This document shows, piece by piece, positions 41,895 to 49,156 of a stretch of DNA of 64,000 nucleotides. The DNA lies in the NCBI GenBank assembly GCA_036389395.1, contig DASVPY010000098.1, positions 62,001-126,000 of the forward strand. Direction: 5' to 3'. Below the pieces are notes generated by a model. It was not told the DNA's origin and did no database searches. It saw only the letters and a program-made list of their open reading frames with translations. The position numbers and the translations under genes are program-made. The number at the start of each line of letters is the position of its first letter. The first letter of the stretch is position 1. The stretch is from QHXQ01 sp036389395 (GTDB lineage: Bacteria > Acidobacteriota > Blastocatellia > Pyrinomonadales > Pyrinomonadaceae).

Positions 41895-44800
41895 ATGACG
41901 CGCGTGTTGCAGCACTCAACTCTGTTCCTGTTGCTAAGCTGGTTGCTTATCCCGGCGCAGAAGACAGCGGCACAGATTCCTGACCCACCGCACGAGCCGA
42001 TCCTGCGCCTGGAGACGGGGATGCACACCGCCATTATCCCGCACATGGCGGCGGACGCGAGCGGGCATTTCCTAGTGACCGCCTCGCATGACAAGACGGC
42101 GCGCGTGTGGGAACTCCCGTCGGGCCGGCTGCTCCGCGTCCTGCGCCCGCCCGTAGGTGACGGTAACGAGGGCAAGCTTTACTCAGTCGCCATCTCGCCC
42201 GACGGCTCAACGGTCGCGGTCGGGGGCTGGACGCTACCCGAATCGTTAGGCAGCGTCATTTACCTATTCGACCGTGAAAGCGGCAAGGTGCTGCGCCGTC
42301 TGACGGGGCTGCCGGAAGTGACCTACCAGCTCGTCTACTCGCGCGACGGGCGGTACTTGGCGGCGGGCCTCGACAGCACCGGCATACGCGTCTATCAAAC
42401 CGCGAGTTACACGCTGGCCGGCGAAGACCGGGATTACGGGGGCGCGTGCTACGGCGCGGACTTCGACGGAGCGAACAGATTGGCGACGACCTCGCTGGAC
42501 GGCTTCATCCGCCTCTACGAACTCAAAAGCGCCGCCGCGGGCGGCGCGGAGTTCCGGCTCATCACCAAGCGGCAGGCGGTAGGCGGCAGGCAGCCCTTCG
42601 ACATCAAGTTCTCGCCTGAAGGCGCGCGCCTCGCGCTCGGATTCAACGACTCCATCAGGCCGAGCGTCCTCAGCGCGCACGACCTCTCCGTGCTCTACAC
42701 GCCCGACACGTCCGGCATCCCCGACACGCCTTTCACCAACCTGGCGATCCTCGCGTGGTCGGCGGCCGGGAATATGCTGTTCGCCACGGGGCGGACCTTG
42801 GCGGCAAACGACCTGAACTTTATTCGCGTGTGGCGCGACGGGGGGCGCGGCGGCTACCGCGATTTGTCGCTCGATTCGACCAGTACAATCTTCTGCCTCG
42901 TCGCCTTGCCCGGCGGCGGGCTGGTTTACACCACGGGCGACCCGGCGCTCAGCCTGTTGGACGCTAACGGTAAGTCGCCGTTTCTCATCAGGACGAGCAC
43001 CGCCGACTTTCGCGGCGGGCTTAGAAACTTCCGGCTCTCCCCAGATGGCTCCGAAGTGCAGTTCAGCTATGCGCTGCTCGGACAAGCGCCAGCGCGCTTC
43101 TCCACCGCGACACACGGGCTAGAGGTTTCGGCGCAGTCGGCGGCTGGCGCGCGGCCGCTACAGCCGGCCATTACCGAAGCCAGCGGCCTGACTGTCACCG
43201 ATTGGTTCAACACCTTAACGCCCAAGCTGAACGGGCAGCCGCTGCCGCTGCGCGCCAATGAGATGGCGCGCAGCCTCGCCATCGCCCCGGACGCGAGCGC
43301 GTTCCTGCTGGGCACAGAGCAATCGCTCCGCCTCTTCAACCGCAGCGGCACGTTGCGCTGGCAGGCCGCCGCTCCCGACCCGGCGTGGGCGGTGAACATC
43401 TCAGCCGACGGCAAGCTCGCGGTCGCTGCTTACGGGGACGGTACGATCCGCTGGTATCGCATGTCCGACGGCAAGGAATTGCTTGTCTTCTTCCCGCACG
43501 CGGATCAGAAGCGTTGGGTGCTTTGGACGCCGTCGGGCTACTACGACGCCGCACCCGGCGCGGAGGGGCTGATCGGCTGGCACATCAACAACGGGCGTGA
43601 CGCGGCCGCCGACTTTTTCCCCGTCGGCCAGTTCCGCAGCGTCTATTACCGGCCCGACGTGGTCTCGAAGGTCTTGCAGACAGGCGACGAGCAGTTAGCG
43701 TTGAAAGAGGCGAACGAGGAGGCAGGGCGCAAACAGCAGCAGGCGAGCGTGGCGCAGTTGCTGCCGCCGGTGGTCGAGATTGTGTCGCCGCAGGATGGCG
43801 CGGAACTGCCGGGCACGGAGGTCGTGGTGCGCTTCAACGTGCGCACGCCGTCGGGCGAACCCGTTACGGAGGTGCGCGCGCTCGTGGACGGGCGACCGGC
43901 GACGGCCGAGCGCGGGGTGTCGGTGCAAGCGGCGGGCGCGCGCGAGTTGCGCGTCAGCGTGCCCGCGGGCGAGAGCCAAATCTCGATCATCGCCGCGAAC
44001 CGCTACACGACGAGCGTGCCCGCGACGGTGCGCGTGCGCGCGCCACAGCCGGTCATTGCCAACGCACCGACAGGAAGTGCGGCACGACCGACGACCGGAA
44101 CGACTGCGGGCGGCGCGGGCGTGAGTCCGACACAACCGCGGCCTGCGGCGGCCGCGGGCGAACAGTTCGAGATCAGGCCGAAGCTCTACGTGCTCGCCAT
44201 CGGCGTGAGCGCTTACGCGAACCCGGATTTCAAACTCGGCTTCGCGGCCAAGGACGCGCAGGACTTCGCCGCCGCGTGGACGCGGCAGAAGGACGCGCTT
44301 TATCGCGACGTGGTCGTCAAAGTCCTGACCGACGACAAGGCGACCAAGGACGAGGTGCTCGACGGACTGGACTGGATTCGGAAGGAGACGACGGCGAAGG
44401 ACGTGGCCGTCGTCCTCTTCGCCGGGCACGGCGTCAACGATCAGAACGGGCAGTATTACTTCCTGCCCTTCAACGCCGATCCCGACAGGCTGCTCCGCAC
44501 CGGCGTCTCCTTCGCCGACATCAGGAATACGGTCGCGGCCGTCGCCGGCAAGACACTGTTCTTCATAGACACCTGCCATTCCGGCAACGTGCTCGGCACG
44601 CGGCGCGGTCTCCTGAACGATCTGAACGGCGTCGTCAACGAACTGACCAGCGCCGAGAACGGGGCCGTCGTCTTCGCCGCCTCGACCGGCAACCAGTACT
44701 CGCTCGAAAAGATCGAGTGGCAGAACGGCGCGTTCACCAAGGCGGTGGTCGAAGGCTTGCTGGGCGGCGCGGACTACACGGGCAAGAGCCGCATCACCGT

Positions 44801-44918
44801 CAACATGCTCGACCTCTACATCTCGGAGCGCGTCAAGCAACTGACCGCCGGCCGCCAGACGCCGACCACCGCCAAGCCGCAGACCGTGCCCGACTTCCCC
44901 ATCGCGTTAAAGCGTTAG
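41895..44918 (+). CDS. Secreted WD40-repeat protein with C-terminal caspase-like domain
   Basis: 1007 aa from the ATG at 41895, preceded by GAAGGAG. A signal peptide (FLLLSWLLIPAQKTAAQ) directs export. WD40-like repeats fill about 45-560 (SGHFLVTASHDKTARVWELP, LYSVAISPDGSTVAVGG). An Ig-like domain spans about 620-715 (EIVSPQDGAELPGTEVVVRF). A Thr/Gly/Pro linker leads to a C14 caspase-like domain (about 765-1007), KLYVLAIGVSAYAN, with His845 in LFAGHGVND and Cys894 in FIDTCHSGNVLG. The dyad is intact. A propeller plus protease suggests a regulated periplasmic or surface protease. Substrate unknown. Confidence 0.9.
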   Translation: MTRVLQHSTLFLLLSWLLIPAQKTAAQIPDPPHEPILRLETGMHTAIIPHMAADASGHFLVTASHDKTARVWELPSGRLLRVLRPPVGDGNEGKLYSVAISPDGSTVAVGGWTLPESLGSVIYLFDRESGKVLRRLTGLPEVTYQLVYSRDGRYLAAGLDSTGIRVYQTASYTLAGEDRDYGGACYGADFDGANRLATTSLDGFIRLYELKSAAAGGAEFRLITKRQAVGGRQPFDIKFSPEGARLALGFNDSIRPSVLSAHDLSVLYTPDTSGIPDTPFTNLAILAWSAAGNMLFATGRTLAANDLNFIRVWRDGGRGGYRDLSLDSTSTIFCLVALPGGGLVYTTGDPALSLLDANGKSPFLIRTSTADFRGGLRNFRLSPDGSEVQFSYALLGQAPARFSTATHGLEVSAQSAAGARPLQPAITEASGLTVTDWFNTLTPKLNGQPLPLRANEMARSLAIAPDASAFLLGTEQSLRLFNRSGTLRWQAAAPDPAWAVNISADGKLAVAAYGDGTIRWYRMSDGKELLVFFPHADQKRWVLWTPSGYYDAAPGAEGLIGWHINNGRDAAADFFPVGQFRSVYYRPDVVSKVLQTGDEQLALKEANEEAGRKQQQASVAQLLPPVVEIVSPQDGAELPGTEVVVRFNVRTPSGEPVTEVRALVDGRPATAERGVSVQAAGARELRVSVPAGESQISIIAANRYTTSVPATVRVRAPQPVIANAPTGSAARPTTGTTAGGAGVSPTQPRPAAAAGEQFEIRPKLYVLAIGVSAYANPDFKLGFAAKDAQDFAAAWTRQKDALYRDVVVKVLTDDKATKDEVLDGLDWIRKETTAKDVAVVLFAGHGVNDQNGQYYFLPFNADPDRLLRTGVSFADIRNTVAAVAGKTLFFIDTCHSGNVLGTRRGLLNDLNGVVNELTSAENGAVVFAASTGNQYSLEKIEWQNGAFTKAVVEGLLGGADYTGKSRITVNMLDLYISERVKQLTAGRQTPTTAKPQTVPDFPIALKR

Positions 44919-45026
44919 CGCGCGCCCGGCGCGCACCAACCTCGCTTTGAGCTTTGTCGCATTAACTGCCCGCGCCGCGCCGCCGCTTAACCCGCGCGGA
45001 CGCCTTCGACAGTCGGAGAGACAATC

Positions 45027-45839
45027 ATGACGAACGGTGAAACTTCTGCCCCGCTCACGCCGAGACAGGCCATCGCGCGCTGGCAGCGGAAAGAGATCGA
45101 CGGGCCGGCGCTGACGCGCTGTCTGGTGTCGTACGATAAATGGCAAGTGCCTGTGGCCGAGGCTTCGGTCGCGGAGACGCTGCAAGGCCGCGCGCAGCCG
45201 CGCGTGCTGTTCAGCCGCGATCAGGAGGGCGTGACGCGCCTGTTTATTTTCTCCGACGGCGCGGCCTGCGACGCGTATCGCGGCGCGACGGGGACAACCT
45301 CGGAGCAGTATTTTATAGAGACCACGGGGACGTGGGTCTTCCGCCTGCCGCTCGAACAGTTCGACAGCATCGTCATTGATCGGCGCTCGCCGCACGAGAT
45401 CACCTGCTGGCCCAAACAATACGACACCCTGCGCCTGGTGGCGGGGGCGGTGGAGGTGGAAGAGGCGCTCGCCGCCCTGCGCGCGGGCACGGGCGATGGC
45501 GAACGTTTGCTGGCGCTCGTGGCCAACTACCCGGAGTACAGTATGCCTGTGAGCAAGTCGGAGACGGGCTACAGGGCCGCGCTGGCCCCCGATCCGACGG
45601 GGCGCGCCCTCGCCGCGGTCTTCACGGCCGAAGACGCGTTCGACGCCTACCTCGAAGCGAGCAAGGGGCAGGCGGGCGCGGGCGAGCGACTGCAAATGCG
45701 CCTGACCGGGCCGGAGTTGTTCGCGCGCCTTCAGCAGATGCGCCTCAACGGCGTGGTCTTCAACTGCTACGGGCCGCCGAAGCCCGTCGCCTTCGCGGCC
45801 CGCTTCGCCGAGATCGCGCTTCAGCACGCGCGCGGTTGA
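45027..45839 (+). CDS. SseB-like domain protein
   Basis: 270 aa, no signal peptide. Two copies of an SseB-like unit appear: the first around PRVLFSRDQEGVTRLFIFSD and GACDAYRGAT, the second around ALAAVFTAEDAFDAYLEAS ending in GVVFNCYGPPKPVAF. SseB-family proteins are small alpha/beta proteins of unclear role. The match is by pattern only and could be wrong. CGGAGAGAC precedes the start. It lies 108 bp after the WD40-caspase gene. Confidence 0.6.
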   Translation: MTNGETSAPLTPRQAIARWQRKEIDGPALTRCLVSYDKWQVPVAEASVAETLQGRAQPRVLFSRDQEGVTRLFIFSDGAACDAYRGATGTTSEQYFIETTGTWVFRLPLEQFDSIVIDRRSPHEITCWPKQYDTLRLVAGAVEVEEALAALRAGTGDGERLLALVANYPEYSMPVSKSETGYRAALAPDPTGRALAAVFTAEDAFDAYLEASKGQAGAGERLQMRLTGPELFARLQQMRLNGVVFNCYGPPKPVAFAARFAEIALQHARG

Positions 45840-45859
45840 GTTGACCCGACGCATAGTTA

Positions 45860-45937
45860 ACACGGAGGGCACAGAGGTAGCACAGAGGGCACAGTAAAGA
45901 ACTCTGTGCCTCTGTGGAAACTCTGTGCCCTCCGTGT
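45860..45937. repeat. Palindromic repeat, CACAGAG type
   Basis: Perfect 17-bp outer arms, ACACGGAGGGCACAGAG (45860-45876) and CTCTGTGCCCTCCGTGT (45921-45937), with imperfect inner units. It lies between convergent genes. Confidence 0.78.
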
Positions 45938-45995
45938 GATACCGGCCGTGCGCGAAACTCAACCGCCGACCGCTCTCGTCATCCCGCGGCGCGCG

Positions 45996-47300
45996 TTACG
46001 GCTCGCGGCGCAGGCGGAACTCGCGGCGGCCCTGCTCCGGCTCTTTGACGGTGTAGTCCGCGGGGACTTCAAAGAGCGTGCGGGCCGGCTCGGCGCGGTT
46101 GATGTCTGTGAGCCGGTAGGTGGTCTCGCCGAAGCGCGGGTCGCTGTGGCGCGACATGACGACCACTTGCAACTCCGGCGCGTACCAGCGTTCGGTCACG
46201 ATGTTGATGGCCCGCTCGTTGCCGATCTCGCCCGCCGGGATCGTCAACGTCTCGCGCGTCCCTTCGGCCTCGACGCCCTCGACCGTCTGCCGCCCCAGAG
46301 ACTCTTTCACCGGCTCATGCTTGGGGAAGCGCGGCTCCAGCGGCGGCGGCGGGCCGCCCGCTTCTTCCTTGTTGTCGAGTACGAAGCTGAACGTGATGAC
46401 GCCGCTCACCTTCGCCGGCTTGCCGCCGACGACCGTCGGCTTGAAGACCCACTGGCGCGCGGCGTCAACCGAAGCGTCGCGCAGCAACGGGTGACCCGAA
46501 ACGGCGCGCGCCGACGCGACGTTGCCCTGCTCGTCAACCACGATCTGCACGGCGACCACGCCTTCCGCGCCCGCCGCCTTCGCTATCGGCGGGTAGCTCG
46601 GCTGCACGCGCTTGACGGCGTTGGCCGGGCCGCCCACGGGCGGCGGCGGGGCGGTCGGTCGCACGCCGCCGGGGCCGAGGCGCGTCTCGCCGTCGGGCGG
46701 CGGCGGCGGGGGCGCGCCGGGTTCGGGCGGGCCGGGGTGTTTGAGTGGCAGCGGGCCGCCGGGGCCTTCGCCCGGCGGGCCGAAGCCGAAGGCGAAGCCG
46801 GTCGTCTTGCGCGCCATGTGCGTGCGCGCGTCGAGCGTGTAGCCGACGCCGGCCACGGGGTCGTTGATGAAGACGACGGCCGGCGCGTCGCCGGCCGTCG
46901 CGAACGGGCCGACGTTGGCGGCCGTCTGCTCGCGGCGCGTGCGCCCCTCGCCGTCGCGGTAGACGCGCGCGCTCGACTTGCGCACGATGCGGTTGCCGTC
47001 GGCGAGCGTCTGCACCGTCTCGGTCACGGCCTCGCCCGAGTAGGGCGCGCCTTTGACGACCTGCCCGTCGAAGTTCAACTCGGGCCCGCCGACGACGAAG
47101 CTGTAGCCGTCGCCGCTCCGACTGAAGACGACGTTGCCGTCGGTCGGCCCCGTCGTGACCATGACGCGCGTGCCGCGGCCGTCCGGCGGCGGCGGCACAC
47201 GCTCCTGCGCCTGCTTCTGCGCGAGCGCGCCCGCGCCGCTCGCCAGCAGCGCGAGCAGACAAACACCGGCGATCAAAGTCCGTCTCGTTCTCCTCATCAT
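45996..47300 (-). CDS. Secreted protein with internal TonB C-terminal-like domain
   Basis: 434 aa; GGAGGTC precedes the start. A signal peptide (RTLIAGVCLLALLASGAGALA) leads to a unique domain (about 40-170), then a Pro/Gly-rich linker. A TonB-C-like domain spans about 230-308 (RVQPSYPPIAKAAGAEGVVA, VDEQGNVASARAVSGHPLL, AARQWVFKPTVVGGKPAKV). A further 120 residues at the C-terminus carry another beta domain (ERWYAPELQVVVMSRHSD). There is no N-terminal anchor besides the signal. It sits 122 bp downstream of the anti-sigma gene. A signal-transducing or transport-linked role is inferred. Confidence 0.82.
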   Translation of the reverse strand: MMRRTRRTLIAGVCLLALLASGAGALAQKQAQERVPPPPDGRGTRVMVTTGPTDGNVVFSRSGDGYSFVVGGPELNFDGQVVKGAPYSGEAVTETVQTLADGNRIVRKSSARVYRDGEGRTRREQTAANVGPFATAGDAPAVVFINDPVAGVGYTLDARTHMARKTTGFAFGFGPPGEGPGGPLPLKHPGPPEPGAPPPPPPDGETRLGPGGVRPTAPPPPVGGPANAVKRVQPSYPPIAKAAGAEGVVAVQIVVDEQGNVASARAVSGHPLLRDASVDAARQWVFKPTVVGGKPAKVSGVITFSFVLDNKEEAGGPPPPLEPRFPKHEPVKESLGRQTVEGVEAEGTRETLTIPAGEIGNERAINIVTERWYAPELQVVVMSRHSDPRFGETTYRLTDINRAEPARTLFEVPADYTVKEPEQGRREFRLRREP

Positions 47301-47329
47301 GACCTCCGTCTAGTCAATATTCACTTTCC

Positions 47330-47412
47330 TTCGCGTTCCTTTGCGGTTGAGTCTGGAGCTTTAACCGCAAAGGAACGCGAAGCGGGCCGCGAAGGGCCGC
47401 AAAGGGAATTTC
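47330..47412. repeat. Palindromic repeat, TTCCTTTGCGG type
   Basis: Perfect 19-bp arms, TTCGCGTTCCTTTGCGGTT (47330-47348) and AACCGCAAAGGAACGCGAA (47363-47381), loop 14 nt. A GGGCCGCGAAGGGCCGCAAA block shared with 29002-29028 follows. Confidence 0.75.
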
Positions 47413-47422
47413 AAAAGGGGCG

Positions 47423-48343
47423 TTAGCGCACGAAGCGGATCGCGCGGGCCAGACCGTCGTCGCCGACGAGCACGTCGGCCTTGATCGTGTCGCCGGCCCG
47501 CGCCGGGTCGAGCGGCAAGCCGAGGGGCGCGAGCGCCGAGCGCGGCAGCTCGACGCGCACCAGTTGCCCGCTCACGAGCGGCGCGGCGCTGCCCGCCACG
47601 AGCGGCACGAAATCCGTCACGCGCTCAGGCTCGACCGCGCTCGCGCGCACGACCATCGCGCCGAGTTCGACCGGCGCGGGCGCGCGCGTTGACGACGCGA
47701 CGAGGCGGCGTGCGCGCGCCGCGGCCCCGCGGCCTTGCACCTGCGCCAACGTCGCCGCTTGCGCCCTGTCACTCGCCGCGCGCACAGGTCGCGCCGCATC
47801 ATTGCCCACAGCGGCCGGCGCAGACGTTGGCGCGGTCACGTTGGCGTTAGCCTGTTGTGGCGCAGGCGTGCCGGGGTTGACTTGCTGCGGCGTGGCTACG
47901 TTGGCGTTGGCTTGTTGCGGCGCGGCCGGCGCGCCGTGCGGCGCTGTTTGCAGACGCAGCGCGGCGACGAGGAGCAGCACGAGCGCCGCGGCGACGGCCA
48001 ACGCGGCGAGCGCGCGGCGCGCCGTGAATGCGGCAAGCGTACGGCGTTGCGTGAACGCAATTGGTGAAGCCGCGGCCGGCGCAGACGAGACGACGGGCGC
48101 GGGCGCTGCCTGAGCCGCTTGTGCGCGGAAGGCCGCGACGAGTGCGGCCTCGACGCGGGCGGGTGCGATTGCTTCGGCGTCGTGCGCGGCGACCGCGCGC
48201 AACGCGCCGGTCAACTGTCGCTCCGCGCGCAGCCGCGCGGCGCAGGCCGGGCAATCGGCCAGGTGCGCGCGCGCTTCGGCGGCCACGTCAGCGCCGTCGC
48301 GGGCTTCGTCTAACAGCCACGTCTCCACGTCCTGACAGTTCAT
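47423..48343 (-). CDS. Anti-sigma factor with N-terminal zf-HC2 domain
   Basis: 306 aa from the ATG at 48343. Residues 1-40 hold the zinc-binding anti-sigma pattern: Cys3, His27, Cys31 and Cys34 (ARAHLADCPACAARL). A single membrane segment is at about 110-135 (ARRALAALAVAAALVLLLVA). The outer part has Pro/Gln/Asn repeats (PQQANANV) and a C-terminal beta domain (LVRVELPRSALAPLGLPLD; IKADVLVGDDGLARAIRFV). It overlaps the sigma gene by 4 nt, so translation is coupled. It should hold the sigma factor at the membrane until a signal arrives. Confidence 0.88.
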   Translation of the reverse strand: MNCQDVETWLLDEARDGADVAAEARAHLADCPACAARLRAERQLTGALRAVAAHDAEAIAPARVEAALVAAFRAQAAQAAPAPVVSSAPAAASPIAFTQRRTLAAFTARRALAALAVAAALVLLLVAALRLQTAPHGAPAAPQQANANVATPQQVNPGTPAPQQANANVTAPTSAPAAVGNDAARPVRAASDRAQAATLAQVQGRGAAARARRLVASSTRAPAPVELGAMVVRASAVEPERVTDFVPLVAGSAAPLVSGQLVRVELPRSALAPLGLPLDPARAGDTIKADVLVGDDGLARAIRFVR

Positions 48344-48951
48344 GCGAAACACCTCTTCGCTTCAGGCTCGGCGGGCGCGGCGCGCAGGGCGCGCAGGCGC
48401 AGGCACAGGAGCGCCCGCGCGCGCGCCAGGCGCGATCGCACCGTCCCGACGGCGCACGCTAAGGTCTCCGCGGCCTCGGCGTAACTCAACTCGTGCAGCT
48501 CGCACAGCACGACCACTTCGCGGTAATGCACCGGCAGGGTCAGCACCGCCTGCCTGACCGCCTCGACCGTCTCGCGCCGCGTCAGATCGAGCAGCGGATC
48601 GTCGGGCGCGGCCAGCGTTACATCTTCGCCCGCGCCGGCCTCGTCCGCGCCGGGCAGCGCGACGAACGCGCGCTCCTTCTCCAAACGCCGCAGCACGCAG
48701 TTGCGCGCCACGCCGTAGAGGTAAGAGGCGAGCGGGCCGCGCGCCGGGTCGAAGCGCTCCGCGGCGCTCAGGAGCGCGAGGAAGACTTCCTGCGTCACGT
48801 CCTCTGCGACCGCCGCCGAGCCGGACATCTGCCACGCGAAGCGGAAGACCGGCCCTTGCCGCCGCCCGTAGAGCACAGTGAAGGCGTGCTCGTCCCCGCC
48901 GCGCGCGCGCCGCCAAAGCTCTTCATCGCTCACCTGGGGAGACGCCCTCAT
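48340..48951 (-). CDS. ECF sigma factor
   Basis: 203 aa. Region 2 (about 10-85): FTVLYGRRQGPVFRFAWQMS, AEDVTQEVFLALLSAAERF, ASYLYGVARNCVLRRLEKE. Region 4 (about 125-190): LPVHYREVVVLCELHELSY, AEAAETLACAVGTVRSRLARARALL. The organisation is that of ECF sigma factors paired with zinc anti-sigma proteins. Overlaps the anti-sigma gene by 4 nt. Confidence 0.93.
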   Translation of the reverse strand: MRASPQVSDEELWRRARGGDEHAFTVLYGRRQGPVFRFAWQMSGSAAVAEDVTQEVFLALLSAAERFDPARGPLASYLYGVARNCVLRRLEKERAFVALPGADEAGAGEDVTLAAPDDPLLDLTRRETVEAVRQAVLTLPVHYREVVVLCELHELSYAEAAETLACAVGTVRSRLARARALLCLRLRALRAAPAEPEAKRCFA

Positions 48952-49009
48952 GGTCGCTGACAGCCGTCAAGGATAATTGCGGCGCGGCGCGATTAAAGTT
49001 CCAGAAAAA

Positions 49010-49152
49010 AAGTGGTCAGTGGTCAGTGGTCAGTGGGGAGGCGGTTCAAAGTTGAAGGTTCAACGTTGAAGGTTAGCCGCGCCTTGAACATTGAACTTTC
49101 AACTTTGAACTCTGCCCCCAACTGACCACCGACCACTGACCACTGACTACTG
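49010..49152. repeat. Nested palindromic repeat, GTGGTCAG outside, GTTCAAAG inside
   Basis: The outer left arm has GTGGTCAGTGGTCAGTGG; the outer right arm has TGACCACCGACCACTGACCA. Inside, GTTCAAAGTTGAAGGTTC pairs with TTGAACTTTCAACTTTGAAC. Two repeat types are thus nested in one element, upstream of the ECF gene and downstream of the PBP gene. Confidence 0.75.
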
Positions 49153-49156
49153 CTCT

